NCBI GenBank assembly: GCA_026413225.1
Contig: CM048554.1
Span: 73,028,463 to 73,092,462, forward strand
Origin: Otis tarda
Taxonomy: Eukaryota > Chordata > Aves > Otidiformes > Otididae
DNA length: 64,000 nt
Direction of reading: 5' to 3'
Shown here: piece after piece, positions 27,972-39,805 of the stretch
Layout of the letters: each line of letters opens with the position of its first letter
Position numbering within the stretch: position 1 is the stretch's first letter
Notes under the pieces: generated by a model
Seen by the model: only the letters and a program-made list of their open reading frames with translations
Told to the model about the DNA's origin: nothing
Database searches by the model: none
Made by a program: the position numbers and the translations under genes

Positions 27972-28021
27972 TTTCAAAGAACTCACAGTTCTTTGAAACT
28001 AAGCACATGATTTGTGCTTAG
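27972..28021. repeat. Two abutting perfect inverted repeats (twin hairpins)
   Basis: Hairpin 1 (27972-27998) pairs TTTCAAAGAACT with AGTTCTTTGAAA, a 12-bp perfect stem around a 3-nt loop CAC. Hairpin 2 (27999-28021) pairs CTAAGCACA with TGTGCTTAG, a 9-bp perfect stem around a 5-nt loop. The second starts on the base after the first ends. The pairing is seen directly. What it does is unknown: it may be a MITE relic, a structured RNA or chance. Confidence 0.85.
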
Positions 28022-31000
28022 ATGGTGAAAAAACCAAGATCACATACTCTAAGTCAAGACAATAAATCTAAACATATTCACACTGAAAATTCTCAGCCTC
28101 AGGAACATATTTAGCTAGTTCCCAGCTCCTGCAAGGACCTAGCCTAACTTTTCTCCAAGTTTTGCTCCGCTTCTCTCCTTTTATTTTGAGGGGCGAGGGT
28201 GGGGATGGGATGTGTGACAGGGAGTGGTTGCTTGGTTTATTATTGTTTTATTTATTATTTATGCTTAATTAAGTTGCTCCACACTTCTTCCTCATAAGCA
28301 GCTGCTTATTGTGGGACTCATTCAAGTCACCTTGTGAGTAACTTGCAGGATTGTGGTGCAAGTCAGTTCCCACGTCCCGTATCATGCTGTCACTTTCATG
28401 TTACCTATGCACGTGTTTTCACGGACTCTGCGGGAGTAAGACACTGAAGAAACAGGGGGGTTTGGAAAGCATGTGTGAGTGCATGCTTTCTAACAACATT
28501 CAACAACAAACTGAACATTCAGTCAGCAAACAGATGAAACACTGCAAAATGCTGCAACTGGCATTAAAGACACTGTCATTCCTGTATGTACTTCATATGG
28601 TCCAGATAAACTCTATTTTGAGTCTTTTTATTGCAGTTAAACTTAGGACTTAAGTTATTACATCGCCACAGCATCTACCATGGCTACCTTTACATGGCAA
28701 GCAGCAGCCAATATGTAACCAAAAAGCAAGTTCTGGGGTGGTGCAACGGATGAAACGTTATTCCCATTACGGTAGTGGGACAGGGGGAGTAGGAGGGAGC
28801 AGAGACATCTTCATCTGTAAGCAAAGACAACTTTCTAAATGCATCACTATAGAACAGAAGCATCTGAATGTTTATACTTTGAAAATAGGTATGCAAATAA
28901 CCTTTCTTGTTTAAAATTTGCTGTAACTGTAAATAGGTATACACAAGTATGTCGACTGCATGTATTTTTGCACGTGCAAATATATACCAAAGCCTATGTT
29001 TCATATGCATGCTTAGGGCTAAATGTGTCCGTGCTCTGCCAATAGGAAATATCCACAGCAACAGGGAAAACACACAAAAGCAGTGAACTCCAATTCTACC
29101 TCTATTTTCCATGCCCACAAAAAACAAAACCTCAAACCAAAGAAGTAGCATAAGATAGCACAATAGGGTGGAGCTCAGGTTAAACACAAGGACAACAGGT
29201 TTGCCTTATATGTACCTTTTGACCCCACAATCATCGCTATTTACGCAAAGACACACAGAGATTATTCACCTTCCCAGCCAGAAGGAGCCAAGGCAGGAAG
29301 TGAGGCTGCTGGGCAAATATCAGTGTACATTATTGGTGCTTTGCAACGTAAGGGTGCCTGCTTTGGGGGTATTTATGAATTGGGCTGGAAATTAGCATGA
29401 AACTGTGTGAGCATAAAACTGTCACCTGCTGTTCTTAACTTTCTTAACCAAATATTGTCAAATTAGCAACAACCACACTTCCCACTGAGGGCTGTATATT
29501 TAAATGTTTTAAAGTCAAAAGCTATTTTTGGATTTATGTGAACCAAAAAAAGGGTCTGGAGTTGCATTTCTTCAAGGCGGAAATAAACTCTATGCCCATC
29601 CACTCGCTGCTTCTGTCAAAAGTGGCTGACTGGATTCTCATTTGAATTTATAGAGACTAATTTTTAAATTAAGCACCTTGAGAACTTATACAAGCAACCT
29701 GAGGACAAAGTTTCCTTCTCCAAAAGACTAAAAAGGAACTCAATGTACATATGGGGAGTCTAAATGCCATCTCAGACATGGAAACATTCTCTGAAAACCA
29801 CTGACCAGATTGGGCGTGCAAGCTTAACAAAGAAAGCAGGCTTCAGTCTGAAGACCCCTGCAGCGGAAAGGGTTTGTTTACAAAAATGGAACATAGTGTT
29901 GTTTAGAGGATGGCTAGGAAGAAGAATAGAAGAAAAGAGCTGTTCACAATACATTAAATAAATTATTGCAGCAGCTTTTAAGTCACAACATTAATATAGT
30001 CCTCTAGTAAGCAAAGGTATTAGCACAATTGTAAGCAGAATAGACTTGATGGTCCATTGGTCTCTTTCAGTATAGTAACTTGTGTTCTAGGATATTTGCC
30101 ATAATACATAAAAGCCAAAAAAGCTGTCACTTGAAGAGTGTGGAATTAAACAAAGACACAAAGCAGGTAAAATTCAGCCCACGTTAACCTGTCATTCCAC
30201 AGGATAGCACAGTTCAGGGCCACCAGCTCCTCAGTTTTTTGGTTGAAACAGTAACAGGTGGCGTCTCTTCTGTACCTACCATGCATGAGAACTCACAGTA
30301 ACGCATGTTATTTATTCGTATTCCTACAACATAACATGCTAGTACCCTTGCCTGATTATAATATTTCTACAATTGGTAAAAAGACATGGGTGCATACATT
30401 TTCTTCTGCATAGATACTGCTTGTACCTCACTTTTTGAGGCTCCCCAGACAGCTTCCACAAATGGCATAAACTAACTTGGAAAATACATGCTCACTTCAT
30501 CAAGACAGTAATTTGTAGCATTACATTACTAAAGAATGCTCAGCCTCCTTTAGTAACAACATATATAATTTATCTTTGTTTTTCCACTAATCTTTGGTGC
30601 AAGGGAAACAGAATTTAAAACACATCCAAAAATCTAACTCCTGCAAGACTGAATACCATATAACAATATCAAAGAAGTCTGCAATTGGCAAAGGAGTTTT
30701 AATACATAGATAATTTTTATGTAGGTATTTTTGCTGAGAATGTTTGATAAAAGTGAAGTACACTACATATTTATCTCTATAGTTTCATCCTAAATGAGAA
30801 AGGTTTGTTTCTTCTCTCTTATTTTGCCCTTCAATCTTAAATAATGTTTCTGAGTCCCAAACAATTCAAGGACTGAAAGTTACTGCCTATTTAATACTGA
30901 ACACAAATCAAGTGATGCTGAAACATTATAAGATTCCATTATTTATTAAAAAAAAAAGAAGTCACAATGTGTGGATACAGTCTATTAAGCAAGACTGGTT

Positions 31001-31987
31001 TAACAAACTTTCTTAATGGCTAAAACCAGTTTATAATCTGAAGAAAAACAAGAAAAAAGATATAAGCTGTAATCAAGTTTGACCCACTAACAGTAAAACA
31101 GCAGCAGTTTAACTTTACTAAACTGAAATAACTTAATAGGAAAAACATGCATCTAGTAAAAGTACAGCAATAACTGCATTTGATTGAATAAACCTTAAAA
31201 AAGTTAATTGCTGGCTGCAGAAAAGCTCATAAAAGCTCCATCAGCCCCAAACATCAGCCTATAGAACGCTTTCAAATCTAAGCAGTATGGATTTTAATAC
31301 ATGTGTTACAACTAAACACCACGAAGTTCTCATTGTGTAAGGCAAGTTTCAAGAATTCATAGTACGGAAACATTACTTGCAGAATACATCACATATGCAG
31401 TACGGTGCCTCCAGCATCAAAACACAAGTCTAGAAATACAGTGTGAAGATAACCTCCTAAAATAATAACTGCTTAAAGGTAATCTTCAGGTTCTCACATA
31501 ACTCCCTTATTAACATCATAATTGACTGTAAATTCTCCACTCGTATCCCAATGAACAATTACTCACATAAGTAGCCTCTATAGACTTTAGACTTTGGGTT
31601 ACTCCTGCAAGTAACAGCTCACCAAAGTTCAAAATGCATAGTTCTTTCCTTAAAACATTTAGAGAAATCCAAATGAAGCACTTAGAATTACCAGCCTTAC
31701 TTACAAGTTCATGATTTTTTCCAATGTTACCTTCCTCAGTTCTAAAAACAGAGAGGCTGTAAAATTTTAGAAAATACAAGCTATGAGCAATATTATTTCA
31801 TCAACAATAAGAAATCCAAGGGAAGAAGAAAAAAACAACAAAAAAAAACTTAACAGGATCTAGGATGGCTGCCCAAAATAGCTTCCCCCACCCCTAAAAA
31901 ACACACATATACACACAGATAATTACTGCTTACTGATTTTTGGGGAGGAGCTTATGCCCAGCAGTCACCCAACTAGGGGGAAAATCG
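28022..31987. other. Non-coding stretch upstream of COL10A1
   Basis: Apart from a short ancient CR1 tail near 30.04 kb I see no gene. The last 100-200 bases form the proximal COL10A1 promoter. Known COL10A1 regulation uses RUNX2, MEF2C and AP-1 elements several kilobases upstream in mammals, so some regulatory DNA may lie here; I could not single out sites with confidence. Confidence 0.45.
30036..30095 (+). mobile_element. Ancient CR1-type 3' tail remnant
   Basis: The string 'agacttgatggtccattggtctctttcagtat' followed by 'cttgtgttcta' resembles the 3' end of old amniote CR1 families ('gatggaccattggtctgatccagtat...cttatgttct'). Only about 60 bases can be recognised. The family comparison is from memory. 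Confidence 0.6.
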
Positions 31988-31995
31988 TATAAATA
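31988..31995 (+). promoter_or_regulatory. COL10A1: COL10A1 TATA box
   Basis: TATAAATA lies about 25-30 bases upstream of the inferred transcription start (near 32019) and about 120 bases before a good splice donor. Mammalian and chicken COL10A1 promoters also have a TATAAATA-type box in front of a short non-coding first exon. The start site is inferred from this spacing, not observed. Confidence 0.8.
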
Positions 31996-32018
31996 CTCAA
32001 GGGTGACACTGGAAATCA

Positions 32019-32112
32019 TCAGCTTCTGCTCACCCACCAGTGGCAGAAGAACTCCTCAACAGAGGAGGATTCACTGCTGTACCACTCTGCATTGGAGCTC
32101 CACAACATTTTG
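32019..32112 (+). other. COL10A1: COL10A1 exon 1 (non-coding 5'UTR)
   Basis: The right edge is set by a splice donor (ACATTTTG followed by GTATGT at 32113), and the left edge by the distance from the TATA box. The exon is about 94 bp and has no ATG in frame with the collagen. Exon 1 followed by an intron of 666 bp (32113-32778) fits the known three-exon design of COL10A1: a small untranslated exon, a short exon for signal peptide and NC2, and one very large exon. The start coordinate is good to about 5 bases either way. Confidence 0.75.
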
Positions 32113-32778
32113 GTATGTTATGATTTGATTTCATTCTATTTGGTTTTGATGGTAACTTCTGCAGGATACATGTTTTCTGGCTGGGGAGGGAAGGGGGGTT
32201 GATATTTAAGGGCCTCTGACAGCTTCCTTACTGTCACTGGGGCTATTTGAAAGGCTACAGATAAAAGCCTGGTTTCAAGCAAGGCAATGAGATTTTTGCC
32301 ACTGATGCTGAAGGAGCCGGGACTTCATGCTTCATTTGCTATTGCATTAGACAGAGGCAATAAGATCACGGTAGAGTGTCTAAGTATTTCCACTGAAAAC
32401 TTTCCTTCATTTGAAGAGTTTTGACACATGCAACTCCTGAATCTACTTTTGGAGCCTTAGTGTAGCTAGGAAAGTAATCACTATTTCTGAAGACAATGTT
32501 TTAAAATAGGCTGGCTTCCATTTAAAACTATTCTTCTCCTAAGAGTGACATTTCCTCTAAGCTATCTATACAAGAGCTCTATCATTCAAAGTGATAGCAA
32601 CACTGATTATCCTTTTCTTAGAGAATTTTTTCACAACTAGTGAAAGCCGGAGGAAGTAAGCACAAAATAATGTTACTTTTAATACCGGTACTTAAAAAAA
32701 CCCTTAATTTATTCATGCACAAGAAAGCAGTGAATAGCTTTTCTTCATAACAAACTTTTTCTCCCCTTTCTAACACAG
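32113..32778 (+). other. COL10A1: COL10A1 intron 1
   Basis: Bounded by GTATGT at the donor and a pyrimidine tract plus AACACAG at the acceptor. I see no repeats or other genes. In mammals the first intron of this gene is also where cell-type control elements have been sought; no specific site can be named here. Confidence 0.75.
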
Positions 32779-32932
32779 AACGGATTTGGAAATATGCATT
32801 TACAAATATCCTTACTGCTGCTCATTTGTCTAAACATTGTCCATGGTAGTGATGGATATTTTTCTGAGAGATATCAGAAACAATCCAGTGTCAAGGGGCC
32901 ACATTTTCTACCATTCAATGTAAAGAGTCAAG
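32779..32932 (+). CDS. COL10A1: COL10A1 exon 2: signal peptide and NC2 domain
   Basis: The acceptor CTAACACAG precedes 32779. Translation starts at the ATG at 32794 (A at -3, a reasonable Kozak context), and the donor is G|GTAAGT at 32933. The coding part, 139 bp, gives 46 residues plus one base (phase 1). Residues 1-18 form a typical signal peptide with a leucine/isoleucine core (LLLLICL) ending VHG. The rest begins the non-collagenous NC2 domain; FSERYQ matches the FYAERYQ region of the human protein. The product is a secreted homotrimeric short-chain collagen deposited in the matrix of hypertrophic cartilage. Residues 1-18 align well in length with the human signal peptide, which supports this start. 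Confidence 0.95.
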
Positions 32933-35900
32933 GTAAGTTTACTATTTTTTTCATAATAAACTAACACAATTATTCCTAGTGGGTCAGTACATAAACAAAA
33001 GGTCTTTGTTTATACTATTGGTATTCAACTTTCACTAAGAGTTTAGGTTTATTAAAATAATGTCATCATGAGAAAGAACTGACAGTGGCTCTGGCAGTTA
33101 CCTCCTGTTGACAAAGATGCACACTTGTCACAGACAAATATTTTACATGATAATCACTAGGCGTATAAGGCAGAAACAAAATCACAGCTACAGATCTGAT
33201 CTCCAGTAGTGGGAATAATACAACTTGATTGTGTATGTAATTATGTACATGCTAATTATCCTCAAATTTATTCATTCAACACTGTGGTTTCTAACAGACT
33301 AAATTGATATATAGACATAAAAATCTGACATAAACCTCTACATAGGTTTTTTTTTTTTCATTAATGATTTAAGGTTATACTTTAATTATCAGACTAATCT
33401 CACAGTAATATAACAATTCTGTCTTTATCACAAAAACTTAAATCAGTCTTATGGCAGACTGTATAGGCAATATATAATTGCAATGCTATACATTGTGACA
33501 TCTTCTTTCTGGGTATCCTCTCTGTCCTTTTAAGTCAAATGGCTAGCTATACTTAGTGTTTGAAAGTATCTGAGTTCTGTTTTATTTTTCCACGCTTAGG
33601 CCAAAGTTTTTTTTTTTTTAAAACTTGAAAACAAAACTTCTGACTTCCTAGATAGCCTGGTTTTATCTCATGAATTGTCCCTCCAAGTATGATCAGTAGT
33701 CTCTGTTCAAAATTATCATCATTATAATTTAGAAAACTGAATCTTCCTTGTAAACAACCTGCTCTCCCCCTCAAGAACAACATTATTTTCTTTCAGATAT
33801 CAACAGGCTATCCAGAATAGCTTTCACTTTTGCTGTATCTCATCTGCTTTTAGTTGTAACAATCACACTTGGGCAGAAATGAGGAAATTGAACGAGGGAC
33901 TCAGAAAACAGCATTTGCAAATAAACTTCTCTTCACCAGAAAAAAAAAGACATTTTAGGCTGTATCTGCATTAGAAAATAGTGTAGCACAACAGAAGCAG
34001 ATCTGGAGAGCTGAATAGTTGCCGCTCAGGACATTGCATCCATATTACCTTCATTTAGGAGGTTTCTGAATAGCTCTAGTCTGATCCTACAGACTATGAT
34101 CTTATGGCTGCTCATGAGCAGCACGTATTGAGTCCAAAGATGCAGCCCTGGTCTCACCCCAACCAGCTCCAGCCCACATACTTAAAGAACGCTCTGCAGT
34201 AAGAATCAGTAAGCAGCATGGCTGGGAAACTAACTCCCCAGAATGTTGTTCTGGGCTGTACCAAAATACTGGAGGACTGGAAAACCACTGCTATTCTTCA
34301 CTCAGGAAAACATACAGGAGGATTTTTAGAAGAGTTTAAAGAGGGCAGACTGTTAGAGATCATAATTTCTGGTCTGAGATGATAATGAAAGAATAAAACA
34401 GGATACTATACAACCAAATTCATATGACTGTATTGTCTAGTGAGCTCTTACATATGCAAGTAGCTCAAGTAGCGTACGGCAAGCTTTTCATCATAGCTTA
34501 ATTTTCCTATTTGCTCACCCAACATTGGCTTCTAGATATTGTTACCAATAAATTATCTTTTTGTTTTGTATAGCTTTGTCAAAAAGCATCCTGGAACTAA
34601 AACTTCAATCTAGGCCCAAACTGGTGCCTTGGGAAAACATGTAATAGATCATACAATTTCTGCTGGCAATTAAACCCTACATTTAAATCTACATTTAATT
34701 TGGCAAAGTTGTAACAGTTTTAAAAATCTTGTTCCTGACAGCTCTCCAGTCAGAATATACTTTTTTTTTTTAATGTATCTAGTGTTAACATTTTTAAAAC
34801 ATATTAGGACATAATTTCTAAACTAGTAGCTCTTTGGCTTGAAATCTTTGAAAAGTTCTAGTTAAGAATAATCACTGAATTACATCTGATTGTTCAGTAA
34901 TGCCTAAATAAGCCATCATTGCAGGTTATACTAAAGTTTTCATACTTAATACATAAATAAGGTTTGACTGCACTCAGAGAACATAAACCATTTTTGCATC
35001 AAGATATATATAAAAAAAAAAGTAGCCAACCACTACTTCAATTTTCCTGGTAAAAATCCTACTTTATTAACGTGTTCAGCTGCCCTTTCCTCAGAGGACT
35101 TACCATTGTCTCTGGACAGCACAGTTACTACACATTTTAATCTAAAAGCAGCGCAACTTTGAAGCAATATAGCTCTCAAGAAAATCTCTAAATAACATGA
35201 ACGCTGACAAAGCCATTAGCATCTTATGCAAAAAGGCAGCATCTACCACTTTGAACCTAGGACTGATATGAAGGTGCATCAAAAACATAATAAACAAAGA
35301 AAGAGAAGCAGTCTGAAGCTAAAGTCTGATGCAATTTGCCACCAAAAACAAAAAAAAATGAGATCAAGTGCAATAACTGCATGTTACTTAAATGCAGCTC
35401 AATAAAATGAATGTTGCTCACCTGCAGAAATTAAACTCACTCTGACTGCTGAAGAACAAAATGCATTTGGTAGGCCTGGACACAGTTCCTTGAGTTACGG
35501 TTACGAAAGAGCAGATCTGGCTGGGGTCACTGTTGTCATCTGCCAAAGTACCCACATAAATGCCTGGTTTTTGATTCAATGCAGTTGATGTAAAAACCTA
35601 TTTGTATTTTTCCCTTAATGCTTTACAACTGAAACAGCATTAGATCAGGAACTGGTTCAGGTATTTGTCTTGAGGCTTTGATCTGACTCATCTATGTTCT
35701 CTGATGTGAACAGATAGTTTTTGAAGTTCTAGCTATAGATAGAACCTACAGAACAAATTCTGAGTCCTCCAGTTGAGTAAGCTGTTTTCTCTGATGGCAG
35801 CTGTCCTATATGTGGTGAAGAGAAAATGTGTAACGTGTAAAGAACATTTACACACCAATTCTACTGCAGTGTACATGTTAATTCTGACAGGCTTAAGCCT

Positions 35901-37657
35901 TTTCCTAAATATTTTTTCATACGATGTAGTTCTTAAAATTTGCTGTATCTTATGTCACCTATACAACAAGAAAACCAGCTTGTAATTGCACCCTACTGAA
36001 CATGGGAGTTCAGTAGTAAGAAATCCAACAATATCAGTAAGATACCAAAGACTGTACCAAACTTATGACTGGCATTCACAGATTCCACAAACTCCTTTAC
36101 AGCTGAGAAGGATGTGCATTTGCATTTTCAGTTTGTCAGTAAATGACAGACATTCCTTTCTGTCTATGGCTAGGTTTTTAACAACTAGCTTCCTTTTCAC
36201 TGCCTTAAGAAGGATGAGATAGGAAGGTGCACAAAGTAAGGTGATATGCATTTGTGCTGATTTTATGCATCAGCAAAAAAGAAAATGCATTCTCTAGACT
36301 TGGTAGAGAAGAACAATTTCCCTGGCAATAAAGGAAGAGTGCAACTTTGTGGATCCAATATCAAACCAAAATAAAATATATTTCATATACACATATCTTA
36401 TTTTTTAAAATACAGTATGTGCAAGGATAGTTTCCTTCCTCCTTCATCTCATATTTGGTTCAAGACCAGCCATAGATTGGAAAAAGCAATTTATTATCTA
36501 ACAGACAGCAAAACAGTCATGTCATAAACTTTCTTTTATATGTATATATATATATATGTATATACACACATACACACACACTGCTCTCTTTGTAAAAGAC
36601 TGAAATCCAAACTTTAGCTTATCCAATTGTTAATCAGTTATCAAGCTTTTCTAAATAAGCATCAAACAAAATACATTGCCATTACAAAAAAACAATCCAG
36701 GCTCTTTCTACATCCCTCAGTTTTTTATTTTTAATATGACTTCTTAAATTAACATTCATCATAGGTATGGTATTTCATTCTACGCTGCTGTCAGTTGCTG
36801 CAAACTACTGAAGCAGCCTCACAACATCCATGTTAATCTTGTCTGAAATGTTCTACAAATCAGCATCCTAATTCCAACAGAAAGCTGCAAGCTCCCCTAA
36901 AGTGCACAGAAAACCAAGCAGTGAGCTTGTTTGTTTACTCCTTTATTTGTTACATTTGGTTAAGTGGCTCCACCTGCTGTTTTAATAACTAAGAAAATGA
37001 AGTATTATTAAAAAAACAAAACAATGCCAAATTCTGACTGCAGTAGGGTGAATTATCAGTTGTGACCTTGCCACTGTGTGAAATTTTTGTGATAAAAAAA
37101 AAATCTTTAAGATAGTATTTGAAAACATAACATTCATAGGTTTACAAAAAAAAACAGAGCCATGGCCCACTTCTGGAAGCAGGGGGAGGGAAAGGCCAAG
37201 AATCTTGCTGCTTAAATGAAGCACCAAGTAGTTTCAGAAAAGGAGCTACACGTGCACAGGAAGCTTTCTCTAGTTTTGTTCATCATATCAAGATGCAAGT
37301 CTGATGACTTGCTAAATCAGCTACCTGTTTTTTTTTTTTTCTTTCTTAATAGTTTACATCTACTTGCACAGCATCTTTTAAACTCTCTGATGACCCTAAC
37401 CATATTGAAATTGAAAAAATTTCTAGAAGCCTTGTAGCTCACCACACAACTCCAACACATTTGCACTTGTTACTTACTCATTTAAGAGCTCTGAGACACT
37501 TCTGCTCTGAATGTCAGGTTCTTGGTGACCAAAGGCAGTATTAGAAGGTTCTATGAGGTTCAAATAAAGTTAACCCTTCACACATTTCACCACCACTCTA
37601 GAAGTCTGCAAATCTGTTGTAGCTGCCCTGGCTGACCTGATTTCCTCTCTCTCACAG
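32933..37657 (+). other. COL10A1: COL10A1 intron 2
   Basis: This intron of 4725 bp runs from GTAAGT to the polypyrimidine tract and CTCACAG. It is AT-rich and holds no recognisable exon or large repeat. A TA/TG and CA microsatellite lies at about 36538-36582. Poly-T/A tracts occur near 33348, 33606, 34760 and 37327. Confidence 0.85.
36538..36582. repeat. TA/TG/CA microsatellite in COL10A1 intron 2
   Basis: A compound dinucleotide run (TATATG, TATATA, TATACACACATACACACACA). It is a likely length-polymorphic site. Confidence 0.85.
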
Positions 37658-39549
37658 GTGTGCAGATAAGGGGTGAACAAGGACCCCCTGGTCCCCCAGG
37701 CCCTATTGGACCAAGAGGACAACCAGGTCCTGCAGGAAAGCCAGGGTTTGGAAGTCCTGGTCCCCAAGGCCCTCCTGGTCCCCCAGGACCACCTGGATTC
37801 TCTGCAGTTGGAAAGCCAGGCATGCCAGGTCTACCAGGAAAGCCAGGAGACAGAGGACTAAATGGTGAAAAAGGAGAAGCTGGACCTGTTGGGCTCCCAG
37901 GAGCAAGAGGGCCACAAGGACCACCCGGCACTCCCGGCCCCGCAGGACTGTCTGTGCCTGGCAAGCCAGGACCACAGGGCCCTCCAGGAGCTCAAGGCCC
38001 TAGGGGCCTTCCTGGTGAGAAGGGAGAACCAGGTATCCCTGGTATAAACGGACAAAAGGGAGAAAATGGATTCGGCGTTCCAGGTCGCCCAGGTATCAGG
38101 GGTCTTCCAGGCCCGCAGGGACCCCAGGGCCTCCCTGGACCTGCTGGGGTAGGGAAGCCTGGTGAAAACGGTCTTCCAGGTCAGCCAGGTATGAAAGGTG
38201 ACAGAGGTTTACCAGGTGCACCTGGAGTAGCTGGTATCCCAGGTCCCCAGGGTCCCCCAGGAGAACCTGGAGAAGCCGGCATCGGCAAGCCCGGGCCAAT
38301 GGGGCCACCAGGAGTAGCAGGCATCCCTGGAGCCAAAGGACATCCCGGACCTGCTGGCTTGCCTGGATCCCCAGGTCTTCCAGGATTTGGAAAGCCAGGA
38401 TTGCCAGGGATGAAGGGACACAGAGGGCCTGAGGGTCCTCCTGGCCTTCCAGGACCTAAAGGAGACCAAGGCCCAGCTGGCGTGCGAGGAGAACCAGGGC
38501 CTGCTGGCCCACCAGGGAACATGGGCCCTCAAGGACTCAAAGGCTTGCCCGGAGAGAATGGCCTACCTGGGCCCAAAGGCGACATGGGCCCTGCAGGCAC
38601 CCCAGGATTCCCAGGGGCCAAGGGTGAACGAGGTCTACCAGGATTAGAGGGAAAACCAGGATACCCAGGTGAGCAGGGTCTTGCTGGTCCTAAGGGACAC
38701 CCAGGTTTCCCAGGTCCAAAAGGCGACACTGGCCATGCTGGGCTACCCGGCTTGCCCGGTCCAATGGGTCCACAGGGAGTTAAGGGAGTGCCAGGGATCA
38801 ATGGTGAGCCGGGCCCCAGAGGACCTTCAGGAATACCTGGGATCAGAGGCCCTATCGGCCCTCCTGGCCTGCCAGGAGCCCCTGGTGCAAAAGGTGAGCC
38901 AGGAGCACCAGGACTGCCAGGCCCAGCAGGTATTTCTACAAAAGGCTTAAGTGGACCCATGGGACCACCTGGACCCCCTGGGCCTAAAGGTAACAATGGA
39001 GAGCCTGGCTTGCCAGGCCCCCCAGGTCCTCCTGGTCCCCCCGGCCAAGCCGTAATCCCACAAATGCCCGAAAGCTATGTTAAAGCAGGAGAGTCTCGGG
39101 AGCTATCAGGAATGTCCTTCATGAAAGGAGTAAACCAAGCTCTTACAGGGATGCCAGTGTCTGCTTTTAGTGTCATCCTCTCAAAAGCCTACCCTGCGGC
39201 AACAGTACCCATCAAATTTGACAAAATATTGTACAATAGGCAGCAACACTATGACCCCAGAACAGGAATCTTCACCTGTAGGACCCCTGGACTGTACTAT
39301 TTCTCCTACCATGTACATGCAAAAGGAACAAATGTTTGGGTTGCACTCTACAAAAATGGTTCCCCAATCATGTACACTTACGATGAGTACAAGAAAGGAT
39401 ACCTTGACCAGGCTTCTGGCAGTGCTGTTGTCGATCTCATGGAGAATGATCAAGTATGGCTCCAACTGCCCAATTCAGAATCTAATGGTCTCTATTCCTC
39501 TGACTACGTTCACTCTTCTTTCTCAGGTTTCCTATTTGCTCATATGTAA
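37658..39549 (+). CDS. COL10A1: COL10A1 exon 3: triple helix and C1q-like NC1 domain, with stop
   Basis: Starts after CTCACAG in phase with exon 2 and ends at TAA. Joined to exon 2 it completes a 676-residue alpha1(X) chain (human 680). Gly-X-Y repeats run from about residue 52 to 511, about 460 residues, with eight short imperfections (GFG, GFSAV, GLSVP, GFGVP, GVG, GIG, GFG and GISTK types). Eight imperfections is the number known for type X collagen. NC1 follows (about 512-676). It includes a C1q/TNF-like domain from about residue 540 with the family hallmarks: [51 protein letters not shown] and a C-terminal SSFSGFL. This domain drives trimer formation. An NGS glycosylation sequon is present. 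The protein is secreted by hypertrophic chondrocytes and forms hexagonal matrix networks. The frame is intact with no stops or shifts. Long antisense open frames across this exon are artefacts of the glycine/proline codons. Confidence 0.98.
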
Positions 39550-39805
39550 CAACATCCCACTTACACTGTCCTGACACTCTCTTCTTCAGACAATTTTAAA
39601 GGGGCGCTGGTCTGATTCATCACTAGCAGGTCATGCAGCTTCAATTTTGCAGCAGAAATGGAGGAGGGAATGGGAAAGTGGAAGAGATTTGTTCAAACCT
39701 AGTAGAATAATATTGTATGTTTTTAGAGAATTGTAATGTGAAATTTGTTTCAAATACTGATCAATTGTCCAACTGAATGAAACATTAAAATTTTATGAAT
39801 TAATA
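39550..39805 (+). other. COL10A1: COL10A1 3'UTR (proximal part)
   Basis: After the stop codon the sequence becomes AT-rich. The first credible poly-A signal is ATTAAA at 39784-39789, followed by 'caatgcactag'. Weaker or alternative AATAAA signals occur near 40885, 41233 and 41741, so a longer 3'UTR is possible. The end given here is only the most proximal plausible site. Confidence 0.55.

Noticed and set aside
37587..38996. Long proline/glycine-rich minus-strand open frames opposite COL10A1
   Set aside because: They mirror the Gly-X-Y codons (GGN/CCN) of the collagen exon and have no independent gene signals.
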